Below, in pieces: positions 1 through 10,289 of a stretch of DNA of 64,000 bases (position 1 is the first letter of the stretch; every line of letters starts with the position of its first letter). The position numbers were made by a program, and so were the translations under genes. Source of the DNA: Aphrophora alni (Eukaryota; Arthropoda; Insecta; Hemiptera; Aphrophoridae); assembly GCA_963513935.1 (NCBI GenBank), contig OY740765.1, positions 73,763,718 to 73,827,717 of the forward strand, given 5' to 3'. The notes beneath the pieces are model-generated. The model saw nothing but the letters and a program-made list of their open reading frames with translations. It did not search any database and was not told the origin of the DNA.

Positions 1-500
1 ATATGATCAATGAGATCATATTTTCTTATATTGTAAAGAACTGTGAAGTGCTCCTCCCTAGCGGCAAAACACTCAAACTACATCAAATTCTTTAATTTTT
101 ACCTTTTGCTGTATAGAATTGTGGTTACATGATTATGAAAGGTTGAAACATTATCTTTACAGTGATATATAACTCATTCCGATACAATAATATTTACTAG
201 CCTCAAAGTTGAATTTTAGAAAAATGTGATTTTTATGTTAGACAGAAATATGGATTTGTGAAAATTAGACAAAGAATGACGTAAATTTATGTTTCACAAC
301 TACGCAGTTGTTGTGTTATTCGTTTGCCGCGAAATACACAAACTACCAATTAATTAAATATTATTTGTATAAAGTTTTATGGTATTTTGGTTACATGAAA
401 ATGCATTATCCTTACAACGGTATATAACTTATTGTGGTAGGTAACTTATTAATTCTTAGTCGGCGAAATGTTGAATTTAAATAAAAGTGATTTTGTGTCG
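1..500. repeat. Diverged tandem repeat, about 250 bp per unit
   Basis: Two related units lie head to tail (about 1-240 and 241-500). They share an order of landmarks: GGTTACATGA, a run ending in TATATAACT, then a block ending TTGAATTT(A)...GTGATTTT. A third, more diverged copy sits at 3308-3580, starting with GACAGAAATAT and ending near GGGCGAAATGTTGAATT. No reading frame is conserved between copies. It looks like an old satellite or noncoding parts of a dispersed repeat. Confidence 0.5.
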
Positions 501-919
501 TTTAGCGCTACCGGAACAGAGTTCATCGACACAAAATATGTCAAAAAGCAGTTAGAGGTTTAAAACTCACTCTTATCAAAGATTGATAAAAGATACAATT
601 TGTAATTGTATATATCAAAAACATTTTTATACTTTTTTATGCTATTATTCAGCAACTTTTGTTTTAGTGTATATATATATTATATACAGTAGATGTATGT
701 ATAATTTTATTCACCCCATCTAATACATTAGGTTTCTGAACGACGTAGCCAATGTATTAAATCCAGGAAAAATTAATTTTACAAAACTGTATATAATGGG
801 CGCGGCACTAAGTTTACATTAATTTAGGTATTAAATTGTGAGTAGATAAACAATGTATACACATTTTACGTATTAAATTTTAATTTTAATTATCAAACAA
901 TCATGAACTTAGATTTAAA

Positions 920-1550
920 AAATTACATTTGTTAAATGACCACCACCATTTTGAATGGATTCAGTAATCTGGCCATGTACACTGTCCCACTACTTTCTGT
1001 AGTGTGTTCACATCAATAGCCAAGATTTCTTGTTTCATGCTCTCCTTTAATTCTAGTAATAGTTGATGTTTGTTAATGTACACTTTAGACTTTAAAAACC
1101 CCTACAAATAAAACTCAGTTGCTGTTAGGTCCAGGGACCTTCATGGCCAGACTATGTCACCGTTGTGCGAAATCAAGCCGCCTGGAAATATGTTTCTCAA
1201 TACATCCATTGAAATTTGCGGTGTATGACTTGCTATCTTATTGGAACCACAGCTCTCTGTTTTGAACTTCTTAGTGCTTTAGTTCATTAGGCAAAAAGTT
1301 AATGAGCATTTTAACATAGCGTTCAGATGTTACAGTTGCATTGTTCTCATCAAAAAAACACATATTGCTAACAATAGCAAATGTTGCAAGCCATTGACTA
1401 CACAGTCACTTTTTTTGCTATCAAAGTGATTTTTTTGAATCCTTTTCGGTTGTTCTTTGGCCAGAATTGATAATTTTGTTTGTTTACATAGACTGTCAAA
1501 TGAAAGTGAATTTCATCCAAGATTATTAAATTATTCAAAATTACAGGATT
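920..1550 (-). pseudogene. Decayed DUF4817/mariner-like transposase
   Basis: Read on the minus strand with several frameshifts and stops, this gives transposase motifs in the right order: a D-x-x-H-F-H-L-like first catalytic region near 1540 (followed by VNKQN), DENNATVTSERYV near 1350, FPGG-LISHNGDIVWP near 1170, then RSLDLTATEFYL.GFLKSKVY near 1120 (the usual form is RSPDLTPCDFFLWGYLKSKVY) and ELKESMKQEI near 1050. This matches the C-terminal two thirds of DUF4817-type mariner transposases. Terminal repeats were not found. Clearly inactive. The family is the same broad one as the element at 26388-27276, but this copy is much older. Confidence 0.7.
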
Positions 1551-1975
1551 TTCACACCGTTGTAATACCAAAAATGGTGATTTTAACTTGGATAACCAAA
1601 AAATGGTTATATTATGATTTGAATCATAAAAGTAACCCGGGAACGTTGAAATTGATTTGGTGGGGGAACTAAAGAGTCAAATGGTTGACTGAATGTAAAT
1701 GTTAAAACTAGGGTAATAAAATTTAAATATAGGTTTCCAAAATACTGATGTCATGTGTGAAATATTAATTATAAGTTGTAATAAATATTTAGGTAATGGT
1801 TGTATTGTGAAAATAGACAAAACGTGTTACTAGGTGTGTGAATAATATTGAGCTGACTTTGCATTAATAAGACACTTGGTTTGGAAACTGGACAGAGACA
1901 CATGCGGTCTGCCCATTCTTAACCCTGGGACCGGTAATGTTAAGTTTCTTCGTTTGTTTAAAAATTAATAAAATA

Positions 1976-2640
1976 TATTATTTGTATACAAAACCTAACT
2001 TATAAGATATCATTTTTCTCCGAAAGATGCATAGAATTCATCTATGTAATAAAAAAAAATTTTTTGAAACGGTTTTGGAGTAAGTATGTTACATGTCAAA
2101 AACAAAGTTACCATTTTTCAGGAAAAACCTGTATAATCCAAAATCAAAAGCTTACCACCTTTTTCTAAGATATAAGTTTTATGTAATATTTATCAATATA
2201 TTTAGGGGGGGGGGGGGAAATTGTTAAATTTTCAAAAAAAACAAAAAATGGTTTACGGAAAAAGGGAATTTGGTCTTTTTATTTTCAACAATTTACCAAA
2301 AATAGTAATATATATTTTATACAAGAGTACTTTATCATTATGTTCAGAAAGGTGCATAGAATGTAGGTGTGTAGTGAAAAAAAATGTTAGATGTATCACA
2401 TTTGGAGTTTTTTGGTCAAATACCAAAAAATCGAACAGTAACGGAGCAGAAATTTCACAAAAATGGTAATCAATAACATACTAATAGATTTTTCGGAATT
2501 TTTTCAACCATTACTTGAGATTTGTAATATATTTGTGAATATATTTAGGGGGAAAAATAATAATTTGTTACATTTTCAAAAAAAAACAACGATTTTGACT
2601 AAAAAGGCAACTTTCACAAGTGAGGTTAGGTTTGACACCT
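1976..2640. repeat. Tandem duplication of about 325-340 bp
   Basis: Two diverged copies share landmarks at constant spacing: GCATAGAAT at about 2029 and 2354, and ATATTTAGGGGG followed by TTTTCAAAAAAAA at about 2200 and 2541. The first copy has a G run of about 13. Short open frames across the region are not conserved between copies and look accidental. Confidence 0.5.
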
Positions 2641-4720
2641 CAACAATTTACGCGTAATTAGTAACTTTCTAAAGCTAGGCCTAAAACAAAATCATTAGAT
2701 TTTACTAAAACAACATACTTTACAAAGAATAACACACATATACACTTTTATAATCAAATAAAACACTAAATATAAGAAAATTTGGTTATAGCCTAGACTT
2801 ACAATTTTCCTTTTAGGTTATGACAAATATAAACCTTTCACAAACTAGAAATTCACTAAAAACATAAACTTTAGAAATAAAAACACATATATTGTAACTT
2901 GTATACAAAATTTATATACAATTTGTATACACAAAACTTAAAAATAAATGTAACCAAAACAGTATGCACTACGTCATTTGTTACAGTTTTTACGTCGTAC
3001 AATTGCTACGTTTGGACATCAAAACAAAACCTTCTAAGTAAGTATTTGCCTATATCAATTGGTACCCACTTATAGAATGAAATTTCCTCTACAACATACT
3101 GTAAAGAAAAATACGTTTTTAAAACATAGAAAGGGGATTACGTCTATTCGTAAACTGCACCGAATGCCAAAAGAATTTCGTGCCGTCAGGTTTCTTCTAT
3201 GGTCAAGTAGAAATATCTATGGATCTGTGAGACGCAGAAAAATTTGTAATCTACGGTTTGAAAGAGAAAGATGTGATCTATAGAACAGTGTTTTGGTCAA
3301 CCCGATTGACAGAAATATAGATTTGTAATCAAATCGGGAAAAATGGTGTCGCATTTGCGAAAAGGCGCAGAGTTTAAATTTACGATTTTACGCATCAAAA
3401 ATATGCGAACTTCACCAATTTTTTGAATACTACTTATAACGTTTTGTGGTATTTTTTTGCATGATTATGCATCTACGGACCATTAGCTTTCCAACGGTAT
3501 TTTATTTATTGCGATAGGACAATTTTAAGTGGGCGAAATGTTGAATTGCAAAATTTGTATTTTAATTGAACTATCTGTCGTTCATCGTCCACGCGCGTGG
3601 ACATTTACCGGATTGTAAGTTAAGGGAACATCTGAGGTGATCAGACGTATTCTTGTGTAGAGAAACTTTTACAAAATGTAGTGATAACTGTTAAAGTAGA
3701 GTTCTATGGTGACATTCGAGTCAGTGAGAGATGTTTCAATCTAACTAAAGTTTTAGAACATTGAATATTAATATCTTAGCAAGTTTAGAGACAGTTTTTG
3801 ATGTGATAAAACATAGATTTTGTGAATGAGAGTATTGGACAATAACTTTCAATAAAGCGATGAATTTTTTGTATAACACTGTGAACTTAAAAGGACAATT
3901 GATCATCGGGTGTGTAAATTGAGTCTACAAAGTGATTGCAATACAAGATGAGGGGAACTCACCACGAGGGGACTCTCAGCCTACAGGAACGCCTATGCGG
4001 TAACAAAGTATCATAGACGGTTTCATAATAATTTTGTATAAAAAAGAACTTTTGGTATGAATATCTTAAATTTGAGTTAATGAATAATATATGTAAAGTA
4101 ACTAATAAATTTAAATAACTTAATTTCATTTTTTTAAATAAATATAATCTTTGGTACGTGAGAATATAAAAAACTCACTATTAAATATTTCTTTTAAAGT
4201 TGCAACTATTAACATAGAGTCATAAAAAAGGAGTTAAGCCTCTTCAAGGCAGAATAATTTTAAAATTAAAAACATTGAGATTTCAAATAGTAGTAAGATA
4301 TGTATTATGAATATGTATGTATAACCTTGTGTAAATGTTTTAATATCTTCAATTTAATAAAACGTGTTAAGTTTCAGCACAACAACTAAGATTTCTTTAT
4401 TTCATCAAGAACCACTGTGAGTACACTTTTAAAAGGATTTGCGATCCTGAGATATATTAACAATTAACTTCTTTTTCAAAATTGGTAAGCTAACGCTACC
4501 TGGCGCCCATATAGCTGTGCAATTTTCAATAAATAAAAGTTCTAAGATAAAAAAGTTACAATTTTAAAATAAAATCATTAATTTAGACATTGATTCAAAC
4601 TCTTTGATATTTAAATTCTTTCACCATAACTCATGAAACACATTACAAAAATCAAGGTAAATTGTTCATTTGCAATTTTGTAAAATTTGAGTTTTGTAAT
4701 GATGAAACCCTAAATCTTTA
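2641..4720. other. Gene-free AT-rich stretch
   Basis: Apart from the third copy of the first repeat (3308-3580), nothing coding or structured is recognisable. Short frames here lack family motifs, splice context and conservation within the window. Confidence 0.4.
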
Positions 4721-4788
4721 GTTTAATAAAATAAAACTTGACCACAAATTCTCACAAATAGTACATTTATTTATTCAGTATATAAATA

Positions 4789-5713
4789 CAGTGGAACTTG
4801 GATAATTCGAACCTCAAGGGATCAGTAAAAAAATTCGAATTATCCAAAAATTCGAATTAACAAAGTTCTTTCAAAAGGGTAAAAAAATACTCAAACTTTA
4901 AGTATTCATAAAAAGATCTTTATTAAAAATAATTTTACATAGATTTTTAACAACTTAACTGCTTATATTATGTACAACCTTTACATAATGATATCCATTC
5001 AACAAAGCACCTTAACGGACATAATACAGTAGAGTAATTGTCTCGTGAATAACCTAAAAAGTTTAAAATGATAAAATAATACTAACATGTACAATTAATT
5101 TATTTAACTAGCAATCTAGTAAGTCTCAGAGAAATTGTATCTACTGATTTTCAAATGTTTGAGATCTATACTTGTTTCCTACAATTGTCTCTCGGCCATC
5201 ACAAAGGAATCTAACAAATTTATTAAGCGGAAAACAGCGTCACTTAAGTCATTTCGACTTTCAAAAAAAAGCCTGAGTTCTTTTATGTTGTTTGTTGCTT
5301 CGGCTGCACTCAGAACAGTTTTTTCGGGAATGTCCTCCATGGGTTCATCGGCAGATGCGTCGTCACCATCTTGTTTTTCGGCTAGACTAATTAAAAGTGG
5401 ATATTACAAAATAAATAAAATTGTGTTTTATTATCTTTAAACATGGAATTCCACCAAGTACATCGGCAACGATTTTTGCGTCAGTCATGCCCGCATATCA
5501 ATGATACAACGTCGTTTTTCGAGAATTCCCAGCTCGACTGTTTGACTTTTGATCAGCTTTTTTCTTGTAGAAATTTCGAATTATCCAAAATATAATTCGA
5601 ATTAACCACGATTTGTTCGTATTGATTGTACATGAAATGCTAGGGACCAGGAGAAAAATTCGAATTAAAGAAGCTTTCGAATTATAGAAGTTCGAATTAG
5701 CCACGTTCCACTG
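4789..5713. mobile_element. Tigger/pogo element, 925 bp, internally deleted
   Basis: It starts CAGTGGAACTTGGATAATTC and ends, in reverse complement, CAGTGGAACGTGGCTAATTC; both ends carry repeated AATTCGAA-type subterminal motifs (4826-4860, 5575-5700) typical of Tigger elements. It is flanked on both sides by TA, the pogo/Tc1 target duplication (4787-4788 and 5714-5715). At under 1 kb it is far short of a full Tigger of about 2-2.5 kb, and only the C-terminal coding part remains on the minus strand. Non-autonomous. Confidence 0.85.
5130..5500 (-). pseudogene. C-terminal end of a Tigger transposase, with an intron-like segment
   Basis: Read on the minus strand from about 5488: MTDAKIVADVL, then a 73-nt segment (5382-5454) that begins GT and ends AG, then AEKQDGDDASADEPMED and, further on, ELRLFFESR. 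Removing the 73 nt keeps the frame open and gives the acidic tail and the final helical repeat (AAEATNNIKELRLFFE) seen at the C-terminus of Tigger/jerky transposases. The DNA-binding and DDE parts are absent. Tigger transposases are usually intronless, so the segment is either an acquired intron or an insertion; the same sequence recurs at 37683-37742 and 38033-38110. Confidence 0.65.
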
Positions 5714-6136
5714 TAATTGATAATGAAACATACTATTTGTGAGAATTTGTGTTAAAGTTTTATTTGATTAAGTGTACCATCTCACAAGTCAAGCTCTATA
5801 TTTATCCTAAATCTTTATGCGAAATTCTACGTATGGTCCTATCTGGCATGTTCAATGACATTCAAATCCTGGTTGAACATTGCAGACTTACTCTTACTCT
5901 TGTCTCACTCTCGCAATGTTCTCTGGTGTCTTACACTGTTCATTATTTTGTCTTTATATAAACTTAAAACACTCCTGGTTGACTGAAATTTATTGTACCA
6001 GTTTCAGATTAGAATCCGAGAAGGAACTCTACGTAATGGTTCAATATTAAATTTCCGACGAAACTGTCATTGTATGGAACCTATTGACTTAGTTTTGATA
6101 TAAGCCATAGCAGCAAGTGTTGGTTTACAGACCACA

Positions 6137-6472
6137 GCTTCATTGCAACTAATATTTTAAAATATTCATATAGGAATTTGCACAAACCTTTATCTTCCTC
6201 TCCCAAATCCTCTGTCTGACAGTAGCACTCTCGTTTGTCATTAACATATGACCATTATGTGTAACTTGCTTCGCCCAACACCAGTGTACACGAACTGATC
6301 ATGGCTTCATTGCAACTAACATTTTAAAAGATTCATATAGGAATTTGCACAAACCTTTATCTTCCTCTCTCAAATCCTCTGTCTGACAGTAGCACTCTAT
6401 TTGTCAGTAACATAATTATGACCATTATGTGTAACTTGCTTCGCCCAACACCAGTGTACGTGAACTGATCAT
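6137..6472. repeat. Tandem duplication, 167-bp unit
   Basis: Two nearly identical head-to-tail copies (6137-6303 and 6304-6472), each starting GCTTCATTGCAACTAA and ending AACTGATCATGG. Differences are a handful of substitutions and short indels around 6232 and 6405, so the duplication is fairly recent. There is no recognisable coding content. Confidence 0.85.
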
Positions 6473-6898
6473 GGTCATTTAACCAATATAAGTTCCTGAT
6501 TGTTTGGTAATTAAAATTTAACTTTGAATAAATAAAATATGTGTATTCTTTTGTGTCTTAAATAACTGACTCACAATTTAAAACCTAAAATAGTGAAAAC
6601 CCAGTGCCATGCCTGATACTTATTTGTATAACAAAAAAAGTAACACTGAATACAAATAAAATTGTCACATTATATAAAAAAATTTATTTCATTGATATAT
6701 TTTAATGTTGTGTGGCTTTACCTTCATTTCAAGAATTTTTTATTAATCCCTGAATAGTAAGTATGTGACATGTATATGATTTGTGATAAATAGAGAATAA
6801 AAGTTCAACTGTATAGTTGCAAAATGTTTAATTGAGATTGTAAATTATATTATCCATTTTGCCTCTTCTCAAAAAATAAAAATAAACTTTCTTTGCAG

Positions 6899-7101
6899 AG
6901 ATTATATGGACAGATTTCTAGAGGAGCAGGAAAGTGGTGGAGGAACAGGGAGCAATACATCTAATGTTGGTAATGTTCAAAGGGACAGAAGTACATCACC
7001 CAACATCCACTGTCTTATTTATGGAGATCCAAAGCGTCAGCAAAGAGTTTCTGAATTAACGAAAGATAAATTGGAGTCTTTGATTACACTTAAAACCTCT
7101 G
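6899..7101 (+). CDS. Exon-like open frame, product unknown
   Basis: A good acceptor (CTTTCTTTGCAG, ending 6898) is followed by an open frame with ATG at 6906 and a plausible donor (CTCTG|GTAACT) after 7101. The frame from the ATG gives 65 residues and leaves one extra base (phase 1). The peptide begins MDRFLEEQESGGGTG, has a Gly/Ser/Asn-rich linker and then SPNIHCLIYGDPKRQQRVSE and ELTKDKLESLITLKTS, which looks like ordinary soluble protein rather than a shadow frame. I do not recognise the family. It could be a first or internal exon of a host gene whose other exons are outside the window or not visible, or an exon carried by a transposon. Confidence 0.4.
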
Positions 7102-7417
7102 GTAACTTATACATTATACTTATTGGTGAAGGTTATATTACATATCTATCTGTACTGTTCAAATGCATAGGTTTTTGATTGTCTCTTTATTTAATTATGC
7201 AGATTGAATTGCAACTGTAAGGAGGGGCTCTTTAATAATAACTATTTTAATAGCGTTAATTAAGTGAGTTATTTCTATGGTTTAGTATCAAGTTGTATAT
7301 ACCAAAAACTGTACATTGAAAAGTCTAGATATACAGAATGTATATTTTTCATGTCAAAAATTTCATGTAACATAATGACTTTTTTCATATCAACAATGTT
7401 AAAATATGTTGAAGCAC

Positions 7418-7520
7418 CAGGGTGTCTACCAATCAGGAAAATCTGAGAAAACTGGGAATTTTAAGTAGTTTGGAAAACTTTTAGAAAAGGCAGAAATTTC
7501 ATTAATAATCCAGGAAAATT
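7418..7520. repeat. CAGGGTGTCTAC-type repeat end
   Basis: CAGGGTGTCTACC at 7418 is followed by sequence rich in CAGGAAAA/CTGGGAATTTT motifs. A comparable block (GTCAGGGAATTTGAATTTTC, then more CAGGGA motifs) lies at about 9013-9100. This combination is characteristic of a common dispersed animal repeat, here seen as two fragments; boundaries are uncertain. Confidence 0.4.
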
Positions 7521-7599
7521 AACTTTATTGAGACTATATCAGTTGGAAGAAAATATGCCTAGGATTTTTGTTGTTGAAATAACTACTTCCCCCCCCCCT

Positions 7600-8060
7600 T
7601 CCTCGGGGATATATTGCTGAAGCTCTAATTGGCCTCTGGCATTTCGGCTATGACCCTATTGTGGTCCCCTTTTTTGTTCAACTTACACCGGCCCCAATGC
7701 CTCTAACAAGCTCCAGGATCTCGTGCAGGGTGTTCTTGTCAAAATTTATGTCTGGTTGTTGGAGTCCAAAGATCTTCCTTCTTTTGGGCTCCAGGACCTC
7801 AGTATCAAACAAAATGTGTATTGCAGTCTCAAGTACAAGACAACAGTTAGGTGAGACTTGTAGTTGTCCTGCCTTATTCAAGTAGCTCTGGATATGGCCA
7901 TGTCTGGTAACATGGCAACATTCTGTCTCAGGGACTTCCTGTTATATTGAACCAGCACCTTTGTCAGCGCAGGATCTGGTCCCGAGAGAAGACACTTACC
8001 CAATCTCTTGCCAAGAAAATGTCTCCATCGTTTGATGTACTCTTCCTTGGCCTATTTTCT
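7600..8060 (-). pseudogene. LINE ORF2 C-terminus (R1/Jockey-like), decayed
   Basis: On the minus strand, across frameshifts, the sequence reads KRWRHFLGKRLGKCLLSGPD, then CCHVTRHGHIQSYLNKAGQL, then ETAIHILFDTEVLEPKRRKI and DINFDKNTLHEILELVRGIG. This is the order found downstream of the reverse transcriptase in R1/Jockey-clade non-LTR elements: the tryptophan/GP region, the LTGH-like block, a zinc-knuckle region (C...E.ET..H.L..C, with the cysteines largely lost here) and a final helix. The longest uninterrupted part is 7678-7881. Truncated and inactive. Confidence 0.65.
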
Positions 8061-8602
8061 TTACAACTCTCTTACAAAAAGAACACCTTTACTCATCCAA
8101 GTCAACTCTTTATTTAAATTTCTTTCAATAAAATAATTTAAATTATTCATCAAAGTCAATTCTTTATTCACAAATTTTTCCAATAAAAGAATTTAATTTA
8201 TTCATCGAAGTCAATCCTTTATTTACAAATTCTTCCAATAAAATAATTTAATTTATCCATCAAAGTCTATTCGTTATTAAAAAAATAAATTATAAAATAA
8301 TTTATTTAGTGCATCTTATACCAAGGTTGCTAAACACTGCTGTTAGTTAAAAGTTCAACACTGCAAACTATTTGTTATATTTTAAAACAAGAGACTAAAT
8401 TATCACTTGGTAATCTGTCTATTCTACTTTACCGTGAGTTCCCTACTTTCTCAGATCGTGTATGCCAATGCCAACAACAAGTTTGGCACAACTATCAGTC
8501 AGTGCTGGTTATGATTACAGTACTACCTCGTTTATTCGGACCTCATTCAACCGGATGTCCGGATTATCCGGATCGATCCGGAACAAAAAATAAAAAAATT
8601 AA

Positions 8603-8722
8603 TCAAGGATAAAATAAAGCTTAAAGTTTCAAAATATTTTAATAATTACTGTATTTTGAATAATATTTTAAATAATATTTATAATATTTTGAAACTTTAA
8701 GCTTTTGGTTTATTTTATCCTT
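8603..8722. repeat. Fold-back within the Tigger
   Basis: The arm AAGGATAAAATAAAGCTTAA (from 8607) reappears in reverse complement at about 8700-8722 (CTTTAAGCTTTTGGTTTATT), enclosing an AT-rich loop. One arm alone, with AAACTTTAAGCTTTTGCTTT, also occurs at 25338-25368, so this is a dispersed repeat rather than part of the Tigger proper. Confidence 0.6.
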
Positions 8723-9466
8723 GAATATGGAGTTTCAACAAGAAATATCTGCTATTACTTCATTAATTTTGATAAAAATGTGATTTCTTCAACACTACAG
8801 TGTCGCCTCGAGGTATTAGGGCGGGTTGTTGATGCACTGGAAAGAGAAAGTGGAGGAGCAATGACCTCTGCGTCACCATCCCCCTACCCCGATGCGGCAT
8901 GACAGTGACCTTGTCTATTGTCTATGCCGGCGGGTAGTCTATCACGTGCTAGCGACCGGAATACATCATTACCATATCGTGCTGTGCCGTGTTTAGTTTA
9001 CATTTTTGAAAAGTCAGGGAATTTGAATTTTCTGGAAAAGTCAGGGAAATGTCAGGGATTTTTTTAAAAAAAAACCAGGAAAAAAATAAAGAATGCCTGA
9101 TATTTTAGAAAGTGTAATACAATGACGATGCCTGTAACGGTCCTTAAAGAAAATGTACAACTGTGAAATAAATACAAACCAGGTGCATGTTTACAACGCA
9201 TCATAAACCATCATGTCATTTTTACAACTTTATTGTTGTCGGGTTGCTAAGACTCAAGGGTGTAAATCAGTAAATGTGAACATTTTGTCTCATCTTAAAG
9301 CGGTGCCGCCAGCTTTGGGAACCCCCGTTCTTTTTTTTTGGCAGTTGGCACATCACATCCCCAGTCAGGAGTATCGAGGACGTGAATGAGAATCGGCATA
9401 GTATTTAGAGGTGGGCGTTGTTACTGCTATTTATTTATATTCGTGTGTTAGCGTTTGTGCGTGAAA

Positions 9467-9607
9467 ATGGCGACGAAACGAAAACGTAATGTGCTTACAA
9501 TGGCCCAAAAGTTAGACGCATTGAATCGTATAGACAGGGCCGCATTGAAACGTCACACCAAATTAAAACAGAGGAAGATAAATGACTTTTTTGTAAATAA
9601 CAACTAA
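9467..9607 (+). pseudogene. Tigger transposase with N- and C-termini joined by deletion
   Basis: A 46-codon frame starts MATKRKRNVLTMAQKLDALN, which is the very N-terminus of a Tigger CENP-B-type helix-turn-helix domain, and passes after RIDR directly into RHTKLKQRKINDFFVNNN, which resembles the extreme C-terminus of Tigger transposases (K.TKITDFF). More than 400 codons in between, including all DDE residues, are missing without loss of frame. The result is a non-autonomous element carrying a start, a stop and a tiny open frame. Confidence 0.7.
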
Positions 9608-10093
9608 ACCCTGTGTAAATTAAAAGCATGTGTAAATATTTTAGGTGTGTAAATAAAATGTTTTTCATCATTTACAGTACATTGTGTAATTTCGTGTATT
9701 GTGTAAATTGAATGACTGTGTAAATATTGTATTTTTTCATGACTTATAAATGGTAAGTTATCATTTTATATTTTGTTTTATTTATCTTTCTATAATTTTG
9801 GATTATCCGGATTTTTGATTAACCGGATCACTTCCGGTCCCAATTAGTCCGGATAAACGAGGTTGTACTGTACAAACTTCGCATAACAATTAGAGGCTGT
9901 TAATTAAACGAGTACTAATTTGCTTCTAATCTTTCGCCTTGACTACACCCATTGTCCCCCCTTTCCCTACTTATTCTTTATTGGTTCATTTTTAAACCAA
10001 TCGAATTAAAACACATCTTTCTCCATGTCTGTTGCTAGCCAAACTATTAAAGCATTGTCTATTTCAATATATATTATGATTATTCTTTTCATA

Positions 10094-10236
10094 CAGTATA
10101 ACAAACACACAGAACACAATTCTCACAAAAAATATGCCTAAGTATCAGACGCATGAGGACGACCTTGTCTTTGAAACACATCTGATACTTAGGCGTATTT
10201 TTTGTGAGAATTGTGTTCTGTGTGTTTGTTATACTG
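10094..10236. mobile_element. 143-bp palindromic MITE
   Basis: It starts CAGTATAACAAACACACAG and ends with its exact reverse complement, flanked by TA on both sides (10092-10093, 10237-10238). The arms pair for about 60 nt with only isolated mismatches, leaving a loop of roughly 25 nt around 10152-10182 (GACGCATGAGGACGACC...TTTGAAAC). As RNA the whole element would be a long hairpin. The block CTCATAAGTCAAGCTC just downstream (10247) links it to the loci at 4722-5815 and 22655-23185. Confidence 0.85.
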
Positions 10237-10289
10237 TATAATTTTTCTCATAAGTCAAGCTCAACATTTAATATATTCTTTTCATGATT

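Larger units (their letters stand above)
4722..5815. repeat. Penelope-terminal-repeat-like palindrome split by a Tigger
   Basis: The two sides of the Tigger at 4789-5713 are inverted copies of one another. ATAAAACTTGACCACAAATT at 4730-4750 and following CTCACAAATAGTAC match, in reverse complement, GTACTATTTGTGAGAA-like sequence at 5730-5770. On the right the block CTCACAAGTCAAGCTC follows at 5781. Very similar blocks occur at 10247 and 23141, in both cases beside other palindromes, the latter next to a Penelope-like reverse transcriptase. The locus is therefore read as an older inverted terminal-repeat pair that served as target for the Tigger. Confidence 0.5.
8518..9870. mobile_element. Tigger-type element, 1353 bp
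   Basis: Ends are CAGTACTACCTCGTTTATTC and, in reverse complement, CAGTACAACCTCGTTTATCC, each followed by TCCGGAT(T)-rich subterminal repeats (8535-8585, 9791-9855). TA flanks both ends (8516-8517, 9871-9872). Inside are a fold-back (8603-8722), a fragment of the CAGGGTGTCTAC repeat and a miniature transposase frame at 9467-9607. The last 65 bp are also found inside another element at 29580-29644. Confidence 0.85.

Noticed and set aside
3059..3283. 74-residue plus frame with basic residues
   Set aside because: No homology, splice signals or repeat conservation; expected by chance in a region of this length.
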